DNA of 64,000 nucleotides from Coraliomargarita sp965656715 (GTDB lineage: Bacteria > Verrucomicrobiota > Verrucomicrobiia > Opitutales > Coraliomargaritaceae): NCBI GenBank assembly GCA_965656715.1, contig CBFHLR010000012.1:23125-87124 (forward strand), written 5' to 3'. The notes under the pieces were generated by a model. That model searched no databases, was not told the origin of the DNA, and worked only from the letters and a program-made list of their open reading frames with translations. Position numbers and translations under genes: made by a program. Positions 35,401 through 44,055 of the stretch are shown one piece after another. Position 1 is the first letter of the stretch, and the number at the start of each line of letters is the position of its first letter.

Positions 35401-36921
35401 ATGTCGAACGACCCCATTTCTTCTATTGATCTTGATGAGCTGCTCGCGCTTTCACCGGATGCCGTGGTTGCGCACGATATGGAATCGCGAGTTCTGTTCT
35501 GGAATCAGTCTGCAGAGAAATTGTATGGTTGGGCGGCTGATGAGATCCAAGGGCGCCCTGTTGAGCGGATTTTTTATCTTGATAGTGCGGCGCACGAAGA
35601 GGCGATGCAGCAGCTCCGGGATCAGGGCGCGTGGGACGGTGAGCTTCGCCAAATTGATCGCGAAGGCGATGAGCATTTGGTGCGTTCGCGTCAACGGTTG
35701 GTGCGCGACGCTGGGGGAAGCCCCAGTTATGTGCTCGCTTTCAATACCGATATTACCGAGTTGAAGAAACAGGAAGATGCTGAAGAGCGTGCGCATCACG
35801 TGCGTTCTTCGAGTATTCTGGCCGGCGGGGTTGCTCACGAACTGAACAACGCGCTTGCGCCGATTATGCTCTCGTCGGCAATGCTCAAGCGCTCGATCGA
35901 AGATCCGAAGGCCCAGAACATGGTCGCGATGATCGAAAAGTGTGCCAACAAAGGCGCCGAGTTGATTTCCGATCTCCTTGCCTTTGAGCGTGGTCGTGGT
36001 GGTGGTTCCGATGTGATTCGCCGGACGCAAGTCGAGCGCGCGATCAAACGCGCCTGCGATGAATTTGTAAGCGAGGGCATCACCCTCAAGCTAGATGTGG
36101 TCGAAGACCTTTGGGAGTGTCGAGGTGAGCCGACCGAGTTGGCGAAAGTGTATCAGGCCGTGGTGCAAAACGCCTGCGAGGCCATGCCGGATGGCGGGGT
36201 CTTACAGATTCAAGTTGGCAACCGTCTGTTCGATGAGAACTTCGAGAATCTCGCACCCGAGGCGAAGGCAGGTGCATATGTCTCCTTCGTTTTTACGGAT
36301 ACCGGATTTGGTATCGAGAATAGTATTCTCAATCGTGTGGCCGAACCCTTCTTTACCACCAAGGAGCCCAAGCAGGGACGTGGCTTTGGCTTGTCCAGTG
36401 CACAAGCGATCATCAAGGGGCACAAGGGCTTCATGGTCCTTGAGAGCGAGCATGGTCAAGGCACGACGCTGAGTATTTTTATTCCTGCTGACATTTCTGC
36501 AGAAAAGGTCAAAGGATCGGCGCCGCCATTCCCAGTGACTAAAGAGGGCAATGGGAAACTCGTCTTGGTGGCGGACGACGAATTCTTTATCCGCGAGACC
36601 ATCAAAAAGACGCTCGAAGAGCGTGGTTACGATGTGATTACCGCACAGGACGGCACCGAGGCCTTGGCGATTTTTGCGAGCCGTATTAGTGAGATCGATT
36701 TGGTGGTCACCAATGTGGAGATGCCCTTCATGGATGGTCCGGCATTGTGCCGTGCATTGAAGAAGCTCAAGCCTGAGGCGCGAGTGCTCGTTTCCAGCGG
36801 ACACAAGCAGCAGGAGAAGATTCAGGAAATCAAATCCTCAGGCGTGCGACATTTCTTGGCTAAGCCCTACACCGCCGACAATCTGGCAGATCGTGTGCAC
36901 GCGATCCTGTCTGAAGTTTAA
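35401..36921 (+). CDS. PAS-containing hybrid histidine kinase with atypical receiver
   Basis: The 506-residue soluble protein has a PAS domain (about 10-120, VLFWNQSAEKLYGW), a HisKA helix with the phosphorylated histidine H146 (GGVAHELNN), an ATPase domain (QNACEAMPDGG, DTGFGIENS, GRGFGLSSA) and a C-terminal receiver (about 385-503). The receiver has the acidic pair (VADDEF) and the lysine (AKPYT), but the phospho-acceptor position reads TNVEMP, so N438 replaces the usual aspartate. The receiver may therefore act without phosphorylation. No membrane segment is seen. Confidence 0.93.
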   Translation: MSNDPISSIDLDELLALSPDAVVAHDMESRVLFWNQSAEKLYGWAADEIQGRPVERIFYLDSAAHEEAMQQLRDQGAWDGELRQIDREGDEHLVRSRQRLVRDAGGSPSYVLAFNTDITELKKQEDAEERAHHVRSSSILAGGVAHELNNALAPIMLSSAMLKRSIEDPKAQNMVAMIEKCANKGAELISDLLAFERGRGGGSDVIRRTQVERAIKRACDEFVSEGITLKLDVVEDLWECRGEPTELAKVYQAVVQNACEAMPDGGVLQIQVGNRLFDENFENLAPEAKAGAYVSFVFTDTGFGIENSILNRVAEPFFTTKEPKQGRGFGLSSAQAIIKGHKGFMVLESEHGQGTTLSIFIPADISAEKVKGSAPPFPVTKEGNGKLVLVADDEFFIRETIKKTLEERGYDVITAQDGTEALAIFASRISEIDLVVTNVEMPFMDGPALCRALKKLKPEARVLVSSGHKQQEKIQEIKSSGVRHFLAKPYTADNLADRVHAILSEV

Positions 36922-36945
36922 GTATTCGATTGGACTGATGCTTCG

Positions 36946-37200
36946 ATGTTGTGGCACGTTTATATGATCCGCTGTGTGGATCGCAGCTTGTATACCGGAA
37001 TTGCGAAGGATGTGGAGCGTCGTTTTGGTGAGCATTGCTCAGGAGGCCCCAGGGGCGCCAAATACCTGCGTGGCCGCGGTCCGTTGGACTTGGTCTATCA
37101 GCGTGAAGTCGGCAGCCATTCGGAAGCGCTCAAGGAGGAGCGCCGGATCAAGCGCCTGACGAAGACACAAAAAGAGCGCCTCCTGCTGGAAGGCGCTTAG
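36946..37200 (+). CDS. GIY-YIG domain protein (YhbQ-like)
   Basis: The 84-residue single-domain protein matches the GIY-YIG endonuclease-like family of small YhbQ/UPF0213 proteins. It has HVYMIRCVDRSLYTGIAKDV with the GIY/YIG strands, the arginine in ERRFGEH, and the downstream glutamate region ALKEERRIKRL. Its cellular role is uncertain. It is convergent with the tmRNA gene, whose 3' end lies 10 bases beyond its stop. Confidence 0.9.
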   Translation: MLWHVYMIRCVDRSLYTGIAKDVERRFGEHCSGGPRGAKYLRGRGPLDLVYQREVGSHSEALKEERRIKRLTKTQKERLLLEGA

Positions 37201-37209
37201 TTTTGAAGT

Positions 37210-37555
<346 letters not shown>

Positions 37556-37722
37556 CGAAAGTGAAATCTGAAGCGCTAGAAAGGTGAAACCTGAAAGCGC
37601 CCATTTCTCGGAATGCCGGAAAGAACTCGCTCTGTAATTGCAGAGGTTCTTTCAAAGAGCAGTGTAGAGACTCGCAGTTGTCTGCGTGTCAGGCAAGCTT
37701 ATCTTAGAGTGGTCCGCTGTGG

Positions 37723-38181
37723 TTAGATCCAGTCGTCTATGCTTAATAGGTAGATGAGGCCTGTGCCGTTAATCGCGACGCGAATCTTGCCGTTGCCGAT
37801 GTTGCCGTCGTCGATCATTTGATCGAGTTGTAGGGCTTGTTCTGCGGTAAACTTAAGGTTGTAGACGTAAATGTAGGTGTAATTGCTGGAGTTCATGTAG
37901 AACCAGCTGTAACTGCCATTAACCCACGCTTGGGGGAGGTAGTCTGCGATGGCCTCCGGGATCCGGGAGTAAGTCATTGTCGTCGGGTAGCCGCCGCTCT
38001 CGGTGCTATAGAGTTCTACGGCGTCGCCGAATTTGCGCAAGTCGTTGGCGGTGACAGTGGCTTCGGCGCGATCGGTAGCGGTGCGCACGCTGGGTATACC
38101 CATGAGCGCGATAATCCCTATAACGGTGGTGACTACCATTAGCTCTACAATGCTAAAGCCTTTATGGGAATTGTGCCTCAT
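37723..38181 (-). CDS. type IV pilin/pseudopilin-like protein
   Basis: The 152-residue protein starts with a class III signal: MRHNSHKG then FSIVELMVVTTVIGIIALMG, with Gly8 before the cleavage site, a Phe at +1 and Glu at +5. This is the signature of prepilin peptidase substrates in type II secretion or type IV pili. The rest (about 40-152) is a small alpha/beta globular part with many Tyr, Asn and Ser residues. No other pilus gene is adjacent, so its machine is encoded elsewhere. Confidence 0.88.
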   Translation of the reverse strand: MRHNSHKGFSIVELMVVTTVIGIIALMGIPSVRTATDRAEATVTANDLRKFGDAVELYSTESGGYPTTMTYSRIPEAIADYLPQAWVNGSYSWFYMNSSNYTYIYVYNLKFTAEQALQLDQMIDDGNIGNGKIRVAINGTGLIYLLSIDDWI

Positions 38182-38307
38182 TCTTGAATAGGGTTAAGCG
38201 CCTATTTTTTACGATGTGCCAGCTTGTTACTAATGTCAATTCTGGGTTCAATGTAAAAGCGCCGTGAGGCTTTAGCAAGATTTTTACAGGGTTGGCGCAT
38301 GGGGGCT

Positions 38308-39267
38308 TTATAGGCCGAATAGATGCTCGAAGTAGGCTTTTTTCTTATTGTTGTCGTAAATGGCTATCGAGTTATCAGGGCCTTTGGCGATGAGGCCGTT
38401 GTTCACTTTTGCGCTAATGGCGTTTTGCCATGCCTGAAAGGATTCGAAGGGGATGGAGCCATCTGCTGAGAAGGGTTGTCCGCTTTTGCCTTCTTCGGTG
38501 GGGATGTAGGCTTTGTAACGGCTGACGATTTCCTGATTCATCATGCGCCGGACGGTCATGCCGCTGCTTTCGGCCCATGCTCGGAAGTCTTCGGAGCTGA
38601 TGCTGAACTCGTAGACCTGCACTTGTTTGGATTTGTAGTAGGAAATTTTGCTGGCAGTGTTTGGAAGCCAGCTGACTTTTTCGAGGTTCTCTCCGTAGTC
38701 GGGAGCGCTACTTATAAAGAAGAATGCTGCGATTGGCAGGACTAGGATGCAGGCAACGAGAGCATAGAAGGCGCGAATGTCGCGTCGTGTTTTGGGTCTG
38801 AAGGACTCGAGCGCGTCTTCGTAGAAGCGCAGGGTGATGTTGGCTCGGGCTTTGGCGCTGCCTTCGCGGGCGATCAGCTCTTCGTAGCTACTGAGGCGCC
38901 AGCGCTTTTGGAGTTTGGCGTAGCGTTCGAGTGCTTCTTTTTCGAGTGCTTGCTCGGTTGCGTAGGTGGTGTCAATGCGCAACACGCTGACGTAGCCTTC
39001 GTGCGTGACGGAGGTCCAGGCAGAGCTTTCGTTCCGGAAGTAGCCTCCGAGCTGGAAGCTATCCATGTTCCAGCGGCGGTGGCCAGCGTAGATGACTTTG
39101 ATGTCGTCATCGAAGGGGCCGTTGTAGAAGTCCAGTCGTATCTCGCTGTCGTGAAGTCCTGCGTCTTCCTGATAGGCTTTTTGCTTATCCTTGGAGGTGA
39201 ATGCTCCCAATGCATGCAGCGATCCGTCTGTGTCGACGCGCACTAAAATATGCAGATGAGGGAGCAT
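38308..39267 (-). CDS. hypothetical membrane protein
   Basis: I do not recognise this 319-residue protein. It has a soluble N-terminal half with aromatic and charged beta segments (LHILVRVDTDGSLHALGAF, RRWNMDSFQLGGYF). A single membrane helix lies at about 167-187 (AFYALVACILVLPIAAFFF), followed by a periplasmic or cytoplasmic C-terminal domain with LPNTASKISYYKSKQVQVYE. No catalytic motif is seen. Upstream lie the tandem GAGAGCTG repeats. Function unknown. Confidence 0.65.
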   Translation of the reverse strand: MLPHLHILVRVDTDGSLHALGAFTSKDKQKAYQEDAGLHDSEIRLDFYNGPFDDDIKVIYAGHRRWNMDSFQLGGYFRNESSAWTSVTHEGYVSVLRIDTTYATEQALEKEALERYAKLQKRWRLSSYEELIAREGSAKARANITLRFYEDALESFRPKTRRDIRAFYALVACILVLPIAAFFFISSAPDYGENLEKVSWLPNTASKISYYKSKQVQVYEFSISSEDFRAWAESSGMTVRRMMNQEIVSRYKAYIPTEEGKSGQPFSADGSIPFESFQAWQNAISAKVNNGLIAKGPDNSIAIYDNNKKKAYFEHLFGL

Positions 39268-39375
39268 TTGAATCAGTAGGCCAAGGGGTGGCTCTGGCGG
39301 GCTGGGGGTTGTTCGCTTTTTTCTCGGCGATGTTTGCTCTCAAGTCAATACTTGAGGGGTGTAGTGGAATTACGG

Positions 39376-39470
39376 ATACTGACCCTTGAGAGCTGGACCC
39401 TTGAGAGCTGGACCCTTGAGAGCTGGAACCTGAGAGCTGAAACCTGAGAGCTGAAACCTAAGAGTAGTGT
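39376..39470. repeat. 15-nt tandem repeat GACCCTTGAGAGCTG and variants
   Basis: GACCCTTGAGAGCTG occurs three times in a row and then drifts into GAACCTGAGAGCTG and GAAACCTGAGAGCTG. It lies between the mdh terminator and the hypothetical membrane-protein gene. Related words (CTTGAAACCTGAAA) occur upstream of trpG (10562-10588) and of the phosphohexomutase gene (51275-51300). Confidence 0.85.
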
Positions 39471-39473
39471 TCG

Positions 39474-39511
39474 AAAGAAAAAGCCCGGCGCTCGCATGTG
39501 AGGCCGGGCTT
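39474..39511 (-). terminator. rho-independent terminator of mdh
   Basis: On the minus strand a perfect 9-bp stem AAGCCCGGC/GCCGGGCTT is followed by TTTCTTTC. It lies 30 bases after the mdh stop. Confidence 0.9.
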
Positions 39512-39540
39512 TGGGGGAGAGTTGAGTCAGTGGTTTTGTT

Positions 39541-40524
39541 TTAGATCAGATCCTTAACTGCTTCGCGCTCTTCTTCGAGTTCCTTTACGGATGCGTCGAT
39601 TTTGCCGCGGCTAAACTCGTTGATGTCAATTCCTTGCATGATTTCGAGTTGTCCGCCTTTGACGCGGCATGGCAGGGAAGTGATGAGGCCCTCAGTGGTG
39701 CCGTAGCTGCCGTCTGAGCAGATGCACATGCTGAAGCTGTCGCCTTCTGGGGTATCGGTGGTCAGTGCAATGACTGAGTCAACGACGCCATTTGCTGCGG
39801 ATGCTGCAGAGGATGCACCGCGCGCCTTAATGATCGCTGCGCCGCGTGTCTGCACGTCAGGGATGAAGGTGTCTTTGAGCCAGGCTTCATCACTGATGAC
39901 TTCGGCTGCGGATTTGTCGCCGATCTTGGCTGAGTAGAAGTCCGGATATTGTGTGGCTGAGTGGTTGCCCCATATGGTCATGTTGGTGACCTCGGTGACA
40001 TCGACGCCAGCTTTCTGTGCGAGCTGCGTTTTGGCGCGGTTCTCGTCGAGCATGGTCATCGCGAAGAAGCGGTCGTTTGGAACACCCTCTGCGTTGTTCA
40101 TGGCGATCAGTGCGTTGGTGTTGCAGGGGTTGCCTACAACGAGCACGCGCACGTCTGGAGCAGCGTTTGCGCCGATTGCTTTGCCCTGGCCGGTAAATAC
40201 TTTGCCGTTGATGCCGAGCAGGTCGCCGCGCTCCATGCCTGCCTTGCGGGGCACTGAGCCTACTAGGAGTGCCCAGTTGACATCCTTGAAGCCTTCATTG
40301 AGGTCCGTTGTGGCGACTACGTCCTTGAGTAACGGGAATGCGCAATCGTCGAGTTCCATGACCACGCCTTTGAGGGCATCAAGGGCTGGTGGAATTTCGA
40401 TGAGGTTGAGGGCAACCGGTTGATCCGGGCCGAACATTGCGCCTGAGGCGATGCGGAAGAGGAGGGCGTAGCCGATGTTGCCGGCTGCACCAGTGACTGC
40501 GACACGGATGGGTGCTTTACTCAT
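39541..40524 (-). CDS. mdh: malate dehydrogenase
   Basis: This enzyme interconverts malate and oxaloacetate with NAD in the TCA cycle. The 327-residue protein shows the nucleotide-binding VAVTGAAGNIGYALLFRIA, the substrate-binding loop GSVPRKAGMERGDLL, VVGNPCNTNALIA and the catalytic histidine in TIWGNHSATQYPD. This is the longer cytosolic type of malate dehydrogenase. It has its own terminator and is separated by 112 bases from the aroG gene on the same strand. Confidence 0.97.
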   Translation of the reverse strand: MSKAPIRVAVTGAAGNIGYALLFRIASGAMFGPDQPVALNLIEIPPALDALKGVVMELDDCAFPLLKDVVATTDLNEGFKDVNWALLVGSVPRKAGMERGDLLGINGKVFTGQGKAIGANAAPDVRVLVVGNPCNTNALIAMNNAEGVPNDRFFAMTMLDENRAKTQLAQKAGVDVTEVTNMTIWGNHSATQYPDFYSAKIGDKSAAEVISDEAWLKDTFIPDVQTRGAAIIKARGASSAASAANGVVDSVIALTTDTPEGDSFSMCICSDGSYGTTEGLITSLPCRVKGGQLEIMQGIDINEFSRGKIDASVKELEEEREAVKDLI

Positions 40525-40636
40525 GATTTTATATCTAGGGTTGCTGTTGATGAGAATAAAGTGAGTTAAGCCTGTTTATTATTGAAAGTAAATCTAATAT
40601 TAAGATAATAGTGGATTAGATTTGCTAACCTCAGGT

Positions 40637-41689
40637 CTAGCTGAATAGCGGTGCGAGTTCAGTGTGTGCCTGCTTGATGATTTCCTCGGTGGTCGACCAG
40701 TCGATGCAACCATCGGTGATGGAAACACCATACTTGAGGTCTTCGACAGGTTGTGGGAAGCTTTGGTTGCCTGCATGGATGTTGCCTTCGATCATGGCGC
40801 CGATGACGCTTTTGTCGGTGAGGCTTTGGCGGACCAGTTCTTGGAAGACTGCTGGCTGGCGTGCTGGGTCTTTGCTGCTGTTGGCGTGGCTGCAGTCGAT
40901 CATGATGGCAGGCGTGAGGCCGGCGGATTCGAGTTTTTCGCGTGCTTCGGCGACGTCGTCTGCACCGTAGTTCGGTCCCTTGGATCCGCCGCGTAGCACG
41001 ATGTGGCAGTTCGGGTTGCCGCTAGTCGTGATGGCGTTGGCCTGTCCTTGGTTGTCGATACCGAGGAAAGTTTGTTCTTGGCTAGCTGCTTTAATCGCAT
41101 TGATCGCTACTGCGAGTCCACCGTCGGTGCCATTCTTGAAGCCGAGTGGCATCGAGAGGCCGGAGGCCATTTGGCGGTGGGTTTGGCTTTCGGTGGTGCG
41201 GGCGCCGATGGCGGACCAGCACACGAGGTCGGCAATATATTGTGGTGTGATCGGGTCAAGGAGCTCGGTAGCGGTGGGCACTCCGAGATCGATCACTTCC
41301 TTGAGGAAGCTGCGGGCGATGCGCAGGCCGGCTGGAATGTCGCTGGTGCCGTCGAGCTTTGGGTCCATGATGAGGCCTTTCCAGCCGACGGTGGTGCGTG
41401 GCTTTTCGAAGTAGACACGCATCACGAGCAGCATGCGGTCTTTCACTTCGTCCGCGAGCTTGGCAATCTTCTGGGCGTATTCGCGGCCGGCTTCCAGGTC
41501 GTGGATCGAGCAAGGGCCGACGACTACGAGTAGGCGGCGGTCATCGCCAAAGATGATCTTGTTGATTGCTTCGCGACTTTCGGCGACAAATTTCTCCGCA
41601 GCTTCGGTCTTCTTGATCTCCTCGCAGAGCGCAATTGGAGAGGGAAGCAGCGTCTTGGACGTAATGTTGATATCGGTGACAGTTTTCAC
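40637..41689 (-). CDS. aroG: 3-deoxy-7-phosphoheptulonate (DAHP) synthase, class I
   Basis: The enzyme joins phosphoenolpyruvate and erythrose-4-phosphate in the first step of aromatic amino-acid synthesis. Family motifs are clear: LLPSPIALCEEI, VVVGPCSIHDLEAGREYA, MRVYFEKPRTTVGWKGLI, GFKNGTDGGLAVA, HIVLRGGSKGPNY and DCSHANSSKDP. The start chosen is the GTG at 41689, which gives 350 residues, the family length; an ATG at 41764 would add 25 residues without family similarity. The feedback-inhibitor type cannot be told from sequence alone. Confidence 0.95.
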   Translation of the reverse strand: MKTVTDINITSKTLLPSPIALCEEIKKTEAAEKFVAESREAINKIIFGDDRRLLVVVGPCSIHDLEAGREYAQKIAKLADEVKDRMLLVMRVYFEKPRTTVGWKGLIMDPKLDGTSDIPAGLRIARSFLKEVIDLGVPTATELLDPITPQYIADLVCWSAIGARTTESQTHRQMASGLSMPLGFKNGTDGGLAVAINAIKAASQEQTFLGIDNQGQANAITTSGNPNCHIVLRGGSKGPNYGADDVAEAREKLESAGLTPAIMIDCSHANSSKDPARQPAVFQELVRQSLTDKSVIGAMIEGNIHAGNQSFPQPVEDLKYGVSITDGCIDWSTTEEIIKQAHTELAPLFS

Positions 41690-41823
41690 AGTGCGCGATC
41701 TGTAAGGCACAGATACTAAGGGAACAAGGCAGAAGTTTGCTCTTCTTTTGGGGTGAGTGGTCAAATTTGACCACTTGTCACGCTGGAGTCATATTTTTCA
41801 TAAAATCTCGGGATATTTGAAAT

Positions 41824-41839
41824 TGGCATGGTGGGTGCT
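41824..41839 (+). promoter_or_regulatory. sigma-54 promoter of amt-glnK
   Basis: The sequence TGGCATGGTGGGTGCT has the -24 GG (41825-41826) and -12 GC (41837-41838) separated by exactly 10 bases. It agrees with the TGGCACG-N4-TTGCW consensus at nearly all key positions. It lies about 96-110 bases before the amt ATG. Sigma-54 control of ammonium-transport genes is well known. Confidence 0.78.
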
Positions 41840-41934
41840 TGTGTGGTCCCAGGTTCGTATCTAGTCGAATCACCAATCGAGCCGCAAGGCTCAGGACTCA
41901 ACAACACATATATAAAAACCTAACACAACTAATC

Positions 41935-43377
41935 ATGAAGATTAAACAATATCTACTCGCGCTGCTGCTAGGCTGTGTCGCTCTATTTAGTGCGTCGCCT
42001 GCAGTTGCAGAAGAAGAGGTCGATGAAGCGGCTGTTGCTGCTGCGATTGAACTGTCGCTTGCGCCTGCGAAGGCTGCAGCTGCGGCTGGTGACGGTAACG
42101 CCGCCGATTATATCGCTATGGTCGAAGAGCAAGGTTTGGGTGCATACGCATTCGACTTCTTTACGGTCTCGATGCTCTGGACAGTGATCGCTGCTGCTTT
42201 GGTGTTTGTGATGCACCTTGGTTTCGCAACGCTTGAGGCTGGTCTGACTCAGTCCAAGAACACTGTTAACATTCTGTTCAAGAATGTGTTCATTATCTGC
42301 ATCGGTCTGCTTACATACGCTGCGGTTGGTTTCAACACTCACTACCCATGTGGCTCTTGGATCATCGAGAACGTGCTCGCTCTCAATGGACCACTTAGCG
42401 CTGGTAATGTAGACGACACTTGGGGTTACGGTGGCCTTAGCTTGGCAATGACCGGCTATGGTGACTTTATCTTCCAGGCTATGTTCGCGGCGACTGCGGC
42501 TACTATCGTATCTGGTGCGGTTGCTGAGCGTGTGAAGCTGACTAGCTTCATGATTTTCGCTACACTTCTTGTAGCTTTTGCTTACCCAATGGTTGGTGCA
42601 TGGCACTGGGGTGAAGGCTGGTTGAACCAAATGGAAAATCCATTCTACGACTTCGCTGGCTCGACTGTGGTTCACGCTTTCGGCGGTTTTGCCGCTCTTG
42701 CTTGTGTGATCGTGCTCGGTCCACGTGCTGGCAAGTATGTTGATGGTCGCATCAAGCCGATCCTCGGTCACAGCATGCCGCTTGCAACTATCGGTGTATT
42801 CCTCCTTTTCCTCGGTTGGTTCGGTTTCAATGGTGGTTCCGTTCTTTCCGCAAACCCAGCTGGTGTTGGTCTTGTGTTCGTAACAACTGCTCTCGCGGCA
42901 GCTGCCGGTGGCCTTGCTTCCATCATCGTATCCTGGGGCTTTCTCAAGAAGCCTGACCTTTCCATGGCATTGAATGGTATTCTTGCCGGTCTGGTTGGTA
43001 TCACCGCTGGTGCTGACGCAATGGGCCCATGGGCTTCTGTGATCGTCGGTGCAGTTGCTGGTGCGATCGTTGTTTTCTCCATCATCTTCTTCGACAAGAT
43101 CAAGATCGACGATCCAGTCGGTGCGATCTCTGTTCACGGTGTATGTGGTATCTGGGGCACACTTGCAGTCGCTTTCTTCGGCGGTGCTAGCTTCATGTCT
43201 CAGCTTATCGGTGTGGTTGCGGTTTCTCTTGCAGCTTTCATCTTCTCCATCGTCGTATTCGGCCTGCTTAAGGTTGTCATGGGTGTGCGTGTCTCTCCTG
43301 AAGAAGAAGCTGAAGGCCTCGACATCGGTGAGCACGGTCAAGAAGCCTATCCTGACTTCGCTGGTAGCGCTCGCTAA
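41935..43377 (+). CDS. amt: ammonium transporter
   Basis: The 480-residue Amt/MEP channel has an N-terminal signal peptide (MKIKQYLLALLLGCVALFSA...AVAEE) and eleven membrane helices. Family words include FVMHLGFATLEAGLTQSKN, GAVAERVKLTSFMIF, DFAGSTVVHAFGG with the pore histidine, and ISVHGVCGIWGTLAVAF with the second pore histidine. The ATG at 41935 matches the signal peptide; an upstream frame to 41839 overlaps the sigma-54 promoter. glnK follows after 45 bases, the usual amt-glnK pair, whose P-II protein plugs the channel when nitrogen is ample. Confidence 0.97.
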   Translation: MKIKQYLLALLLGCVALFSASPAVAEEEVDEAAVAAAIELSLAPAKAAAAAGDGNAADYIAMVEEQGLGAYAFDFFTVSMLWTVIAAALVFVMHLGFATLEAGLTQSKNTVNILFKNVFIICIGLLTYAAVGFNTHYPCGSWIIENVLALNGPLSAGNVDDTWGYGGLSLAMTGYGDFIFQAMFAATAATIVSGAVAERVKLTSFMIFATLLVAFAYPMVGAWHWGEGWLNQMENPFYDFAGSTVVHAFGGFAALACVIVLGPRAGKYVDGRIKPILGHSMPLATIGVFLLFLGWFGFNGGSVLSANPAGVGLVFVTTALAAAAGGLASIIVSWGFLKKPDLSMALNGILAGLVGITAGADAMGPWASVIVGAVAGAIVVFSIIFFDKIKIDDPVGAISVHGVCGIWGTLAVAFFGGASFMSQLIGVVAVSLAAFIFSIVVFGLLKVVMGVRVSPEEEAEGLDIGEHGQEAYPDFAGSAR

Positions 43378-43422
43378 TCCGCCAAGCCAATTAACAATCA
43401 ACCATCTAAATTATAAAACGAT

Positions 43423-43761
43423 ATGAAATTGGTAAAAGCTATCATCAAGCCCTTCAAACTAGAAGAGGTGAAAGAAGCACTCGCAGATGTCGGCATCGAA
43501 GGCATGACTGTAACAGAGGTAAAGGGTTTCGGTCGCCAAAAGGGCCACACTGAAATCTACCGCGGTAGTGAATACACCGTGGACTTCCTCCCGAAGGTGA
43601 TGATCGAAGTCGTCGTTGACGACGCTGACGCAGAGAAGACTGGTGAGGCCATCGTAAAGGCGGCTAAGACTGGTAAGATCGGCGACGGTAAGGTCTTCAT
43701 CATCCCGGTTGAGTCTGCGGTTCGTATCCGCACTGACGAGTCCGGACCAGAGGCTCTCTAA
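43423..43761 (+). CDS. glnK: nitrogen regulatory protein P-II
   Basis: The 112-residue P-II protein has the N-terminal MKLVKAIIKPFKLEEVKEAL, the T-loop EIYRGSEYTVDFLPK with the uridylylation tyrosine Y51, and the C-terminal GKIGDGKVFIIPVE. It senses ATP/ADP and 2-oxoglutarate and controls Amt activity and nitrogen enzymes. GlnB and GlnK differ little; position beside amt favours glnK. It is co-transcribed with amt and ends at a strong terminator. Confidence 0.97.
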   Translation: MKLVKAIIKPFKLEEVKEALADVGIEGMTVTEVKGFGRQKGHTEIYRGSEYTVDFLPKVMIEVVVDDADAEKTGEAIVKAAKTGKIGDGKVFIIPVESAVRIRTDESGPEAL

Positions 43762-43800
43762 GCTTCTTTGACTCAATAAATACTCTCTTCTGAGTCCACT

Positions 43801-43836
43801 GCGGTCATCCCTTCGGGGGTGGCCGCTTCTTTTTGG
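43801..43836 (+). terminator. rho-independent terminator of amt-glnK
   Basis: Stem GCGGTCATCCC/GGGGTGGCCGC with a TTCG-type loop is followed by TTCTTTTTG. It lies 40 bases after the glnK stop. Confidence 0.92.
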
Positions 43837-43970
43837 GCGAATCCGTCTGTAGTAATAGTTATTTTCAGAAAAAATTGGAACTCATTGGGTGGCGGGCTGA
43901 CTACCGTAATATCAGCCGCGAGTTGAATCATTTTTCATATGAGTTAGTTAGGGTAATTAAGGTTAGCAGT

Positions 43971-44004
43971 GAACCCCGTCTTCAATAGGAGGCGGGGTTC
44001 TTTA
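43971..44004 (+). terminator. second terminator without an upstream gene
   Basis: GAACCCCG/CGGGGTTC with an extended TC-rich stem and AATA loop is followed by TTTATTG. No coding gene lies between it and the amt-glnK terminator, so it may end a small RNA or back up the first terminator. Confidence 0.75.
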
Positions 44005-44055
44005 TTGTTCAAATCCTACGCTTGCGGAGGTTCGTTGTTCTGCTAGATCACGAGT

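Noticed and set aside
41983..43401. 472-codon minus-strand open frame over amt
   Set aside because: The ammonium transporter on the plus strand has all family motifs; the antisense frame is rich in Ser/Thr/Cys/His without known motifs, a product of the codon bias of amt.
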